A DNA stretch of 14,479 nucleotides from Candidatus Proteinoplasmatales archaeon SG8-5 (GCA_001595885.1 LSSH01000076.1:1-14479), one strand, 5' to 3'. Shown: positions 6,640 through 14,140, numbered from the stretch's first letter. The notes: generated from the letters alone by a model not told the origin. Numbers and translations are program-made.

Positions 6640-6888
6640 ATGGAAATTATGGCCATTGTCAACCTTGTGGTGCTTATAATCACAATAGTTGTTCTGGGCC
6701 TTGCCGTTGTCAAGCGCGACCTGCTGCATTCCGCAATCCTTCTGGGTGCTGGCAGTGCCTCGCTGTCAATAATATTTTTTATCAACACCGCTCCGATAGC
6801 GGCGGTGGTTGAGCTGGTTGTATGTGCGGGTCTGATAACGGTATTGTTCATTTCAGCTATTAGTCTCACGCGAACGGGAGGGGATTGA
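6640..6888 (+). CDS. nuoJ1: Complex I/hydrogenase-type subunit J, N-terminal half
   Basis: The 82-aa protein has three predicted membrane helices (about 3-23, 30-50, 55-76). The third, ELVVCAGLITVLFISAI, matches the helix of NuoJ that carries the functionally important distortion (VLVYAGAIMVLF in typical members). It also resembles the DUF4040 segment of MbhD/Mrp subunits, so the assignment to J rather than MbhD rests partly on the genes around it. In complex I, J helps link the quinone-site subunits to the antiporter-like subunits. I chose the ATG at 6640, about where transcription from the TATA box should begin; a TTG at 6634 and an ATG at 6649 are alternatives. The second half of NuoJ is encoded by the next gene, one base after this stop. 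Split J genes are known in Methanosarcina and haloarchaea. Confidence 0.75.
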   Translation: MEIMAIVNLVVLIITIVVLGLAVVKRDLLHSAILLGAGSASLSIIFFINTAPIAAVVELVVCAGLITVLFISAISLTRTGGD

Positions 6889-6889
6889 T

Positions 6890-7132
6890 TTGAGACCCCG
6901 AAGCAAGATTCCGATAGCATTGGGTGCGGGAATCCTCGCGATCATTCTAATGCTCGCGATCGGTTCATACCTGATGGGCGACGTCTCGCAGCCGGATAAC
7001 GACGACGCAGCCTCGGTCGACGACCAGTTGTGGTCGCTCAGGAACTTTGACCTGCTTCTGCTGGCCGTGGTCATATTCACCACCGTGGTCGGCGTGATAG
7101 CCCTTGTCGGAGGTGATTTCAAATGGTCCTAG
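6890..7132 (+). CDS. nuoJ2: Complex I/hydrogenase-type subunit J, C-terminal half
   Basis: The 80-aa protein has two predicted membrane helices (about 7-29 and 53-74) joined by an acidic loop (QPDNDDAASVDDQ). The second helix, LLLLAVVIFTTVVGVIALVG, matches the last helix of NuoJ. Translation probably starts at TTG 6890, as a GGGAGGGG ribosome-binding site lies at 6877-6884 and no better start is near. The gene begins one base after nuoJ1 and overlaps nuoK by 10 nt, so its translation should be coupled to both. The sequence is weakly conserved, and the identification rests mostly on position between J1 and K and on the helix pattern. Confidence 0.65.
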   Translation: MRPRSKIPIALGAGILAIILMLAIGSYLMGDVSQPDNDDAASVDDQLWSLRNFDLLLLAVVIFTTVVGVIALVGGDFKWS

Positions 7133-7422
7133 AGGACCCCACTCAGATGAACCTCCTCGGCGCGGCGTTGCTCCTCGGCGTGGGCCTGTTCTGTATAATG
7201 AGCCAGAACAACCTCATCAAGGTCGTGATCGGTCTTGAGATACTCGCGAAGGCAGCTGTGCTCGCTTTCATCGCCCTCGGCGGTGCGAGCGTCCAGGGAT
7301 ACGTCATCATCATCATCGCCATCGAGGCCATCGTGGCAGCGGTGGCATTGTCGATCGTCGTGAACGTTTGGAGGCACAGCGGTAGCCTCGACGCCTCGGA
7401 CATAACCGAGTTGAAGGGATAG
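7123..7422 (+). CDS. nuoK: Complex I/hydrogenase-type subunit K (MrpC-like)
   Basis: This 99-aa protein with three membrane helices forms part of the proton or sodium path next to the antiporter-like subunits. The two glutamates essential in NuoK are present in the expected helices: E39 (VVIGLEILAKAA) and E68 (IIIIAIEAIVAAVALSI). The start at ATG 7123 is supported by GGAGGTGA, 7 nt upstream. The reading frame overlaps the end of nuoJ2. The length is normal for the family. NuoK, HyfE, MbhG and MrpC are homologous, so the name reflects context rather than proof of a NADH or F420 enzyme. Confidence 0.9.
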   Translation: MVLEDPTQMNLLGAALLLGVGLFCIMSQNNLIKVVIGLEILAKAAVLAFIALGGASVQGYVIIIIAIEAIVAAVALSIVVNVWRHSGSLDASDITELKG

Positions 7423-7434
7423 GGGGTGTGAAGG

Positions 7435-9240
7435 ATGTTACTTGACGATTCGATACTCGTGACCCTCATCGTGCTCCTGCCGTTCATCTCGGTCGGCGTC
7501 ATAGCCCTGATGAGGAAGATGGGCGAGACGGTAATCGCCGGCGTCGGCGTGGTGTTCTCGCTGATAACCGCGGTCCTGGTGTTCCTCCTGGTTCCGGATA
7601 TTTTCGGTTCGGGCGCGACCGCCATAACTGAATCATACGATTGGATACCCAGCGCCGGCATCGTGTTCGGCATATACATCGACCCCCTGTCCCTGTTACT
7701 CGCCCTGATAGCGGCTGGGATAGGCTTCCTGGTCATGGTCTACTCGATGAAGTACATGGAGGGGAAGAAGGGATTGGCCAGGTACTACGCCCTGGTGATG
7801 CTCTTCATCGGCGCCATGGTGTGCCTGGTCCTGACGGACAACCTGCTTATCCTCTACATATTCTGGGAGATAGTCGGCCTGTGTTCCTATGCCCTCATTT
7901 CCTTTGACGTGGAAGACAAGAAGGCAGCGAACGCCGGCATCAAGGCGTTCGTAGTGACGAGGGTCGGCGACATCGGCCTCATCGTTGGCATCTTCCTGCT
8001 GTACGCCGGTGCCATCACCATACCCGGAACGACCGTGGCCCAGGCGTTCAGCATCCAATATCTGATTTCCAACGCCGCGGCGATCCCGATGCAGTTCCTT
8101 GCATTGGCCGCCTTCGCGTTCATCATAGGTGCAATGGGCAAATCCGCGCAGCTCCCGCTTCACGCCTGGCTGCCGGACGCCATGGAGGCGCCCACCACCA
8201 TCAGCGCGCTCATACACGCCGCGACGATGGTAAACGCCGGCATCTATGTTCTCGCGAGAATGGCCCCCGTCTTCATCCAGGTGGACGGCTGGACAACGGC
8301 GCTCCTCTACCTCGGCGGCATCACCGCCCTTGTCGCGGCAATTATGGCGCTGGTCGAGCCAGACCTGAAACGGCTGCTGGCATACTCGACCATCAGCCAG
8401 CTGGGTTATATGGTCTTCGCAATCGGCCTGGGACTTGGAGGTGTGTTCATTTCGGGATTCCACCTGATGAACCACGCGATCTTCAAAGCGCTGCTCTTCC
8501 TTTGCGCCGGCGCGATAATTCATTCGATCGGAACGCGGAACATGTACGAGATGCGAGGCCTGAGGAAGGAAATGCCAAAGACGCACATCTTCATGTTATT
8601 CGGAACCCTGGCCCTAGCCGGTATACCCATATTCAGCGGCTTCTGGAGCAAGGACCTCATATTCCACGAGGCCTATTCTCTTGAGCTTACGATACCGCTC
8701 ATCCTGGTGGTGCTGTCAGCCGTCCTTACAGCCGCGTATTCCTTCCGCATGTACTTCCTCGTCTTCGGCGGGGAGGGCAAGAGGAGGGAGAAGGCCCACC
8801 CGGCACCAGCGGCGATGTGGATACCGCTGGCAATACTCGGTATCGGGGCGATAATCTCGTGGATAACCGTCGACTATTTCAGCTCGGGATTCGAGACCTT
8901 TGGGTTTGCAGATGTGCACGCACACCCGATCGGTGATTTCATAGTGGACACCTTCTCCAGCACCGCGGTATTGTTATCGCTGCTGGCCATCCTGCTCGGT
9001 CTGGGCATCTACAGCGCGCGCAACAGCCTGAAGCAAGGCTACATAAGCCAGTGGATCATATGGGCGGCCCGCAAGGGCTTTGGCTTTAACTGGCTGTACG
9101 ATGCCTGCGTCAGAGTGGTCAGATGGTGCGGCCGGAGGATAAGGAGACTGCAGACCGGTGACGTCAACATCAACACGGTCGGCTTCGTTCTCATGGTGCT
9201 CCTCATCTTCCTCTTCCTATTGTTCCAGGGGGTGATCTGA
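7435..9240 (+). CDS. nuoL: Complex I-type antiporter-like subunit L
   Basis: The 601-aa multi-spanning protein translocates ions in the membrane arm. It carries the antiporter-like core with the expected charged residues: E145 (FWEIVGLCSY), K236 (GAMGKSAQLPLHAWLPDAM), H261 (ALIHAATMVNAG), K351 (NHAIFKALLF) and K406 (FWSKDLIF). The motif EAPTTISALIHAATMVNAG and the conserved LKRLLAYSTISQLGYM are diagnostic. The C-terminal part (about 500-601) includes an amphipathic region (WAARKGFGFNWLYDACVRV) and a last hydrophobic helix, consistent with the lateral helix and its membrane anchor found in NuoL but not in M or N. The ATG at 7435 follows a GGGGGTG/AAGG ribosome-binding region, 12 nt after nuoK. 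Everything looks intact. Confidence 0.95.
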   Translation: MLLDDSILVTLIVLLPFISVGVIALMRKMGETVIAGVGVVFSLITAVLVFLLVPDIFGSGATAITESYDWIPSAGIVFGIYIDPLSLLLALIAAGIGFLVMVYSMKYMEGKKGLARYYALVMLFIGAMVCLVLTDNLLILYIFWEIVGLCSYALISFDVEDKKAANAGIKAFVVTRVGDIGLIVGIFLLYAGAITIPGTTVAQAFSIQYLISNAAAIPMQFLALAAFAFIIGAMGKSAQLPLHAWLPDAMEAPTTISALIHAATMVNAGIYVLARMAPVFIQVDGWTTALLYLGGITALVAAIMALVEPDLKRLLAYSTISQLGYMVFAIGLGLGGVFISGFHLMNHAIFKALLFLCAGAIIHSIGTRNMYEMRGLRKEMPKTHIFMLFGTLALAGIPIFSGFWSKDLIFHEAYSLELTIPLILVVLSAVLTAAYSFRMYFLVFGGEGKRREKAHPAPAAMWIPLAILGIGAIISWITVDYFSSGFETFGFADVHAHPIGDFIVDTFSSTAVLLSLLAILLGLGIYSARNSLKQGYISQWIIWAARKGFGFNWLYDACVRVVRWCGRRIRRLQTGDVNINTVGFVLMVLLIFLFLLFQGVI

Positions 9241-10733
9241 TGCTCGTGCTTTTACCACTGCTACTGCTCATCATCGGAGCATACATCGCCTACGCGGCAG
9301 GCAGGATGGGAGCGTCAAGGGACAACAAGCTCCTCGCCGGCGCAACAGCCTCGGTGTTCACGGCCCTCGCCTTCATCATCGCACTGCTCATAGCCAGCGA
9401 TGTGTGGGACAGTGCCACCGGCTCGGTGGAGTACACAATAGGCAGCGGCCTGCTCCGCGTTGACGCATTGGGAATATTCCTCATTCTTGTCTCTACCTTC
9501 CTGACACTGATGGTCTCCATATACTCGACGCGTTACATGAGGGACGACTCCAGGCTGGAGCACTTCTTCCCGCTGCTACTTCTCATGACGGCGGGCATCG
9601 TCGGCATCGGCATGGCCACCGACCTGTTCACCATCTACATCTTCTACGAGCTCATGTGCATAGCCAGTTATGTCCTCGTCGTGTTCCGCAAGGAGAAGTG
9701 GGACGCGGTCGAGGCAGGCATGAAGTACGTCGTGCTCAGCGCGGCGGGTTCCGCCATCGCCCTCTTCGCGATGGCGCTGATCTACGGGCAGTTCGGCTCG
9801 TTCGACATCGACGTGATAATGGGCGAGGCCATAGGCGGGAGCATGGCCATGGCGACCGTGATACTGCTCATAGTCGGTTTCGGCGTCAAGGCCGCGATAG
9901 TACCGCTTCATACTTGGCTTCCCGACGCGCACTCTGCTGCCCCTTCAGGCATCAGCGCGATGCTGTCCGGGATTGTCATACAGACGGGCTTCATCGTACT
10001 GTTGAAGTTCATCCTGGTCTTCGAAGGCGTCACCGCCGTGTGGCAGGTCCTCATCGGCCTGGCCATCGTTACGATGACCGTGGGCAACATCATGGCCTTC
10101 GTGCAGTTCGGCTCCCGAAGACCCGACCTCAAGCGCATCCTCGCATACTCCAGCATAGCCCAGATGGGCTATATCATCCTCGGGGTGAGCGTGGGTATGG
10201 CCTACGGCATAGAAGCGGGTATTAGAGGAGGCATCTTCCACATCATGACACACGCGTTCATGAAGGGACTGGCCTTTTTGTGCGCCGGCGCTTTCATAAT
10301 GAGGATAAGCACACGGAACGTCAAGCGGATGCAGGGCATCGGATATGCCATGCCCTTCACGGCCTTCGCCTTCGTCATCGCCGCCCTGTCGCTTTCCGGA
10401 GCGCCGCCCTTCAGCGGTTTCATGAGCGAGTGGATGATATTCAAGGCCGGTGTCGACGCAGTCGTGGACATCGGCTGGATCGGCATTCTCATCGCACTGA
10501 TAGTCCTCATCAACAGCGTCATCTCGCTTGGCTATTACCTGCCCATCATCAGGACCTTCTACCTCAAACCGAAGGGCAGGCTATTAGGTGCAAAGAGGGC
10601 TCCGACGGCCATGCTCATACCCATAGTCATACTGGCCACCATCACGCTGATTCTGGGCATATGGCCGGAGCTCGGCCTCCAGGCGGTTGAGCCGGTGGTT
10701 GACTTCTTCGTTTCCCTGGGAGGTGGTTTCTGA
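9240..10733 (+). CDS. nuoM: Complex I-type antiporter-like subunit M
   Basis: The 497-aa protein is the second antiporter-like ion channel of the complex. Key residues are present: E137 (FYELMCIASY), K217 (GFGVKAAIVPLHTWLPDAH), K256 (LLKFILVF), H338 and K342 (THAFMKGLAF), and E397 in FSGFMSEWMIF, where the last helix of the channel has Glu in M rather than the Lys of L. LKRILAYSSIAQMGYI is the conserved helix-breaking segment. It lacks the C-terminal lateral helix, which sets it apart from L. The ATG at 9240 shares one base with the nuoL stop (TGATG), so translation is likely coupled. MrpD/MbhH relatives share these features, and the operon context favours M. No subunit N gene follows, so the complex encoded here has two large antiporter-like subunits. 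Confidence 0.93.
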   Translation: MLVLLPLLLLIIGAYIAYAAGRMGASRDNKLLAGATASVFTALAFIIALLIASDVWDSATGSVEYTIGSGLLRVDALGIFLILVSTFLTLMVSIYSTRYMRDDSRLEHFFPLLLLMTAGIVGIGMATDLFTIYIFYELMCIASYVLVVFRKEKWDAVEAGMKYVVLSAAGSAIALFAMALIYGQFGSFDIDVIMGEAIGGSMAMATVILLIVGFGVKAAIVPLHTWLPDAHSAAPSGISAMLSGIVIQTGFIVLLKFILVFEGVTAVWQVLIGLAIVTMTVGNIMAFVQFGSRRPDLKRILAYSSIAQMGYIILGVSVGMAYGIEAGIRGGIFHIMTHAFMKGLAFLCAGAFIMRISTRNVKRMQGIGYAMPFTAFAFVIAALSLSGAPPFSGFMSEWMIFKAGVDAVVDIGWIGILIALIVLINSVISLGYYLPIIRTFYLKPKGRLLGAKRAPTAMLIPIVILATITLILGIWPELGLQAVEPVVDFFVSLGGGF

Positions 10734-11068
10734 TGAAGACCCTTCTCACACCGGTGGTCGTGTTCATGGCCTTCCTGATCATATCGTACATCCTCTACAG
10801 GCTGGGCGGGGTACTGGCCCCGAAGGTCCCAAAGTCGCATCACAAGCTCAGCCCCTACGCCTGCGGTGAGGACCTGCCTGGCGGCAAAACGCCCCCGTCC
10901 TACGTGCTCTTCCACGTGGCCTTCATATTCACCGTGTTCCATGTGGCCATATTGCTTCTGGCAATCGTGCCCAGCTCGGAGGACGCCATATACGCCTTGA
11001 TATTCCTGGCCGGCCTATTCATCAGTGCTGTAGTCCTCTTCACTTCAGGAGGTGAGGCAAGTGACTGA
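10733..11068 (+). CDS. nuoA: NuoA-like membrane subunit
   Basis: The 111-aa protein has three predicted membrane helices (about 5-28, 57-79, 84-104). The loop after helix 1 has KLSPYACGED, matching the YECG loop of NuoA, whose cysteine (C44 here) sits close to the quinone site in complex I. Helix 2 (YVLFHVAFIFTVFHVAILLL) aligns with the NuoA helix that normally holds FDxE. Here those positions are H70 and A72, so the usual acidic pair is missing. The gene overlaps the nuoM stop by one base (TGATG) and the nuoH start by 8 nt. Its place after M, rather than in front of nuoB, is unusual. It could be a divergent A subunit or a look-alike from a hydrogenase-related complex. Confidence 0.75.
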   Translation: MKTLLTPVVVFMAFLIISYILYRLGGVLAPKVPKSHHKLSPYACGEDLPGGKTPPSYVLFHVAFIFTVFHVAILLLAIVPSSEDAIYALIFLAGLFISAVVLFTSGGEASD

Positions 11069-12050
11069 GATGGATTTCGTCTGGGCGTTCTTCTATATCG
11101 TCCTGTTCCCGGGCTTCCTGTTCATCAGCTGGTTCGCGATGACCTGTCAGTACATAGACAGGAAACTGAGCGCCCGATTCCAGAAGAGAAAGGGACCGCC
11201 CTACATACAGCCGATAGCCGACTTCATCAAGCTTCTGTCGAAGGAGGACGTCGTGCCGAAGGAGGCCTCTAGCCGCATGTTCTCGGCCGTGCCCATAATC
11301 GGACTGGCCGCGGTTCTCGCTGCATTCATCTACATACCCTTCTACATAGCCGGGGACTCTCCCTTCAGCTTCGAGGCGGACCTCATTGTAGTGCTATATC
11401 TCCTGACACTGCCCACCCTCGCCCTGTTCCTGGCCGGCTGGCAGTCGGGAAGTGCCTTCGGACAGGTCGGCTCGATGAGGGCGATCACGCAGCTCATCTC
11501 CTACGAGATACCCTTCTTCATCGCGATGCTCGCACCCGCCCTCGTCGCGGGGACCTGGAGCATGGCTAACATACTCGGTTTCCAAGTTGCCGATTACTGG
11601 CTCATCATCTTGACGCCGATAGCGTTCTTCGTCGGAATCATATCACTTCAGGGTAAGCTGGAAAGGCTTCCTTTCGACTCACCCGAGGCCGAGACGGAGA
11701 TCGTCGGCGGGACTCTGGTCGAGTACTCGGGACGGCGCCTGGCCCTCTTCAAGTTCATGATGGACGTGGAGATGGTGGTGGGCGCGGCCCTGATAGCCGT
11801 CCTCTTCCTTGGCGGCGGCGACATATTCATCGACTTCAGCGGGTTGCCCTGGATAGCCGAGTTCCTAATCGGCCTCATCGTGCTGTTGTTGAAGATAATA
11901 CTCGTAGTGGTAATACTCACATTGATCAAGGTGGCAGTGGCAAGGTACAGGATAGATCAGATGGTCTCCATCTGCTACCGCTTCCTGATACCACTGGCGC
12001 TGCTTCAGATAGTGATAATACTAGCCCTGAAGTTCCTCGAGTGGGTCTGA
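11061..12050 (+). CDS. nuoH: Complex I/group 4 hydrogenase subunit H
   Basis: The 329-aa protein has about eight membrane helices and connects the membrane arm to the catalytic arm. I chose GTG 11061 because AGGAGGTGA lies at 11047-11055, about 5 nt before it; GTG 11052 falls inside that site and ATG 11070 is too far. The first cytoplasmic loop reads DRKLSARFQKRKGPPYIQP then ADFIKLLSKE. The GPP form is, from memory, typical of MbhM/EchB/HyfC subunits, whereas NADH and F420 enzymes have GPNRVGP. The second conserved loop has RAITQLISYE (E149). ERLPFDSPEAETEIVGG and EYSGR (201-225) form the third, as in NuoH and MbhM. It is the last gene of the operon; the convergent protease gene ends 10 nt beyond. 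Confidence 0.93.
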   Translation: MTEMDFVWAFFYIVLFPGFLFISWFAMTCQYIDRKLSARFQKRKGPPYIQPIADFIKLLSKEDVVPKEASSRMFSAVPIIGLAAVLAAFIYIPFYIAGDSPFSFEADLIVVLYLLTLPTLALFLAGWQSGSAFGQVGSMRAITQLISYEIPFFIAMLAPALVAGTWSMANILGFQVADYWLIILTPIAFFVGIISLQGKLERLPFDSPEAETEIVGGTLVEYSGRRLALFKFMMDVEMVVGAALIAVLFLGGGDIFIDFSGLPWIAEFLIGLIVLLLKIILVVVILTLIKVAVARYRIDQMVSICYRFLIPLALLQIVIILALKFLEWV

Positions 12051-12060
12051 GCCGGCGGGG

Positions 12061-12711
12061 TCACAGCCAAAGGTAATACGTCACGACCAGAGATATCGCC
12101 GTTACCACTAGGGCGGCGTACACGCCTTTGTTCCACATGACGATCTTGGAACCGTCGAATGGTGAGACGGGTATGAGGTTGAAGCCGCCGATGAAGGCGT
12201 TGATGAAGCCGATGGTGGAGCATATGAACCCGATGAGTGTGTCGGGACCGACGAGCAGGGCCACTCCAACGAGACCCGATCCGACCGAGAGGTTGACCGC
12301 GGGTCCGGCGGCACTGATCTTCCCGTACTCGCTCCTCTTTACATAACCGCTGATGACGACCGCCCCCGGGGCCGCGAAGAGGAATCCCATCGCGGAGAAC
12401 AGGAGGGCGATTAGGAGGCCGAACTGCCAGTACCTGAACTCGGCCCAGCATCCGTACTTCTGGGCAAGGAACTTGTGCGCTAGCTCGTGCAGAAGGAAGG
12501 CGGATATCACGGCAAGGGCGGAGATCGGCAGGATGACGACAAACAGGACAGGGTACAACATAACGCCCTGGGCCCCTCCCGTCATCGCGATGGCGAATGC
12601 CAGTGTGAGAACGAGGACCGAGACGACAATCTCCTTTATCTCGATTGGACTGAAGGTGAACCCCTCAGGCTTCGCCTGTTGAACATAGGTGATCTTGTAG
12701 CTCGAATCCAT
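12061..12711 (-). CDS. M50 family membrane metalloprotease (site-2 protease type)
   Basis: The 216-aa protein has about five or six membrane helices and the zinc site of intramembrane metalloproteases: HELAH at 75-79 (H75, E76, H79) and the second motif FNLIPVSPFDGSK (177-189), in which D186 is the third zinc ligand. Such enzymes cut membrane-anchored substrates, for example anti-sigma-like or regulatory proteins; the substrate here is unknown. There is no PDZ or CBS domain, so it belongs to the small, minimal archaeal forms. The ATG at 12711 lies 29 nt from the centre of a TATA-like box on the same strand (12745-12736), which suggests a leaderless mRNA. It converges on the nuo-type operon with 10 bp between stops and diverges from the zinc-ribbon gene. 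Confidence 0.9.
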   Translation of the reverse strand: MDSSYKITYVQQAKPEGFTFSPIEIKEIVVSVLVLTLAFAIAMTGGAQGVMLYPVLFVVILPISALAVISAFLLHELAHKFLAQKYGCWAEFRYWQFGLLIALLFSAMGFLFAAPGAVVISGYVKRSEYGKISAAGPAVNLSVGSGLVGVALLVGPDTLIGFICSTIGFINAFIGGFNLIPVSPFDGSKIVMWNKGVYAALVVTAISLVVTYYLWL

Positions 12712-12735
12712 TGACCCGCTTGCTAAATGACCTCA

Positions 12736-12745
12736 CATATAAATC
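12736..12745 (-). promoter_or_regulatory. TATA box for the M50 protease gene
   Basis: GATTTATATG on the minus strand is centred about 29 nt before the ATG at 12711. This fits archaeal promoter spacing with the message starting at or within a few nt of the start codon. Confidence 0.55.
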
Positions 12746-12772
12746 AGTGCACACACATTCACACGAGGGAAA

Positions 12773-12785
12773 GATTATAAATAAG
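12773..12785 (+). promoter_or_regulatory. TATA box for the zinc-ribbon gene
   Basis: GATTATAAATAAG contains TTATAAATA at 12775-12783. Transcription would start near 12804-12808, leaving a leader of about 35 nt that contains a hairpin (12810-12826) and a ribosome-binding site (12829-12833). Confidence 0.55.
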
Positions 12786-12809
12786 AGGTTTGACCTATAT
12801 GTCATTGGA

Positions 12810-12826
12810 CACCGCGATCTGCGGTG
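12810..12826 (+). promoter_or_regulatory. Leader hairpin before a ribosome-binding site
   Basis: CACCGC pairs perfectly with GCGGTG around a GATCT loop. The structure ends two bases before the GGAGG that serves the zinc-ribbon gene and begins close to the predicted transcription start. It could protect the 5' end or modulate ribosome access. Confidence 0.4.
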
Positions 12827-12839
12827 CCGGAGGCATAAC

Positions 12840-13094
12840 GTGGGCAAGATATCGAAGTACAACATCGAAAGACTGGAAGCTCGAAACATAGAGCTGAGGT
12901 TCGATTGTCCTTATTGCGGCTCGGCGCGCATCGGCATCAAGTTCAAGAACCAAATGGATTATTGGGACGGCATCGTCTGCCCCAAGTGCAAGAGCCGGGT
13001 CATACTGGATAATCTCAGCCTTACGGTCGTTCATGCCTCAGAGTTGAAGGAGGAGGCCGTGCCTGCGATGACCGAATCCATTACAATGCCTTGA
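12840..13094 (+). CDS. Small zinc-ribbon protein, unknown function
   Basis: The 84-aa protein has one four-cysteine zinc ribbon: CPYC (24-27) and CPKC (48-51), 20 residues apart. It begins with a basic stretch (GKISKYNIERLEARN) and ends in a low-complexity tail (EEAVPAMTESITMP). I chose GTG 12840 because GGAGG lies 6 nt upstream (12829-12833); there is no in-frame ATG before the ribbon, and the frame upstream would cross the promoter. Zinc ribbons of this kind are common in archaeal transcription, ribosome-associated and RNA-binding proteins, but no specific role can be assigned. It is divergently transcribed from the M50 protease, and the methyltransferase gene follows after 50 nt with its own promoter-like element. 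Confidence 0.7.
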   Translation: MGKISKYNIERLEARNIELRFDCPYCGSARIGIKFKNQMDYWDGIVCPKCKSRVILDNLSLTVVHASELKEEAVPAMTESITMP

Positions 13095-13114
13095 TTTTAA
13101 TGTTCTTCCGATAG

Positions 13115-13124
13115 TCTAAAATCA
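13115..13124 (+). promoter_or_regulatory. TATA-like box for the tRNA methyltransferase gene
   Basis: TCTAAAATCA is centred about 26 nt before the ATG at 13145, and no ribosome-binding site is seen in the short leader, consistent with a leaderless message. Confidence 0.45.
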
Positions 13125-13144
13125 TTGTTGCAGTTTCAACTCCG

Positions 13145-14140
13145 ATGCTGCTCATCGAGCTTTCTGGGGAGGCTCCCGACATAGGGATCGAGGAGGCCAG
13201 GGCATTGGCCTCCGCCTACGGCAGTCAATTCTCCGAAACCGAACTTGACGGTAGGGCGTTGGTCGCGGAAACCGACGCGCCGATTGACAGGTTGAAGGAT
13301 CGCCTGGCGCTTTCATGGAGCGTCAGCGACCACCGGGCCTCCTGCGAGATAAAGGATGTGATCAAGTCGGGCAAGGGCATGGAGCTTCCCGGGGACACCT
13401 TCAAAGTGACGGTCAAGCGCCTTGGCAGCAATGTCAGTCCCGATGTCGGGATCGGGATCACGACAGAGATGGGCGCAGTCCTTTCACAGGACAATAAGGT
13501 GGACCTGGAGAGCCCGGACGTCGAGGTCCTGGTGCTGCTGGGAAAGAGGGCCCACATCGGAGTACTGATGGCCAACATCGACCGCAGCCAGTACGAGGTC
13601 CGGAAGTCGGAGAACCGCCCCTTCAGCCACCCGATATCCCTTCATCCGAAGTTCACCAGGGCCATGGTCAACCTGACCGGTCTGAAAGAGGGTCAAACGC
13701 TCCTCGATCCATTCTGCGGCACAGGCGGGGTGCTTCTGGAGGCGGGTCTTGCCGGAATGAGAACGTTCGGGAGCGACATCGATGACAGGATGATCGAGGG
13801 CACCCGCGAGAACCTCAACCACTTCGGGGTCAAGGATTTCGAACTAAGGCAGTGCGACATATCAGAGATAGCTTCGACCTTCCCGCGGGTCGATGCGATA
13901 GCCACCGACCCACCGTACGGACGGTCTGCCAGCACTGCGAAGGAGTCCATCGGATCCCTTTACGACCGAGCCTTCGCGGCCTTTGCCGCGATGCTCGATT
14001 CCGGCGGAAGGCTGGTAATAGTATTGCCATCGAAAGAACACGCAGAACTGGGTCGCTATTTATTCGACCTCAAAGGTTCCCATACCGTCAGGGTCCACAG
14101 GTCCCTGACAAGGCACTTCTTCGTATTCGAAAAGACCTAA
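13145..14140 (+). CDS. trmG10: tRNA (guanine(10)-N2)-dimethyltransferase, archaeal Trm11 type
   Basis: The enzyme uses S-adenosylmethionine to methylate the exocyclic amine of G10 in tRNA. The 331-aa protein has an N-terminal THUMP-type RNA-binding region (about 1-150) and a C-terminal Rossmann-fold methyltransferase. Visible motifs are RPFSHPISLHPKFTRAMVNL (158-177), typical of this family; the SAM-binding motif I LLDPFCGTGGVLLEAG (186-201); the acidic residue after strand 2 (GSDID, 209-213); and the catalytic DPPYG (255-259), the N2-guanine form of motif IV. Length and domain order match archaeal Trm-G10/aTrm11. The ATG at 13145 fits a TATA-like box about 26 nt upstream. The last 30 bp of the gene recur in altered form about 97 bp downstream. 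Confidence 0.93.
   Translation: MLLIELSGEAPDIGIEEARALASAYGSQFSETELDGRALVAETDAPIDRLKDRLALSWSVSDHRASCEIKDVIKSGKGMELPGDTFKVTVKRLGSNVSPDVGIGITTEMGAVLSQDNKVDLESPDVEVLVLLGKRAHIGVLMANIDRSQYEVRKSENRPFSHPISLHPKFTRAMVNLTGLKEGQTLLDPFCGTGGVLLEAGLAGMRTFGSDIDDRMIEGTRENLNHFGVKDFELRQCDISEIASTFPRVDAIATDPPYGRSASTAKESIGSLYDRAFAAFAAMLDSGGRLVIVLPSKEHAELGRYLFDLKGSHTVRVHRSLTRHFFVFEKT

Noticed and set aside
7696..8586. 296-codon open frame opposite nuoL
   Set aside because: A shadow of a GC-rich, strongly coding gene; its composition (His, Arg, Glu, Gln rich) is typical of an antisense reading and it has no family motif.
12799..12891. Short leaderless peptide gene beginning MSLDTAICG
   Set aside because: The ATG lies only about 20 nt from the TATA centre, the frame has 30 codons with no pattern, and a ribosome-binding site directs translation to the overlapping zinc-ribbon gene.
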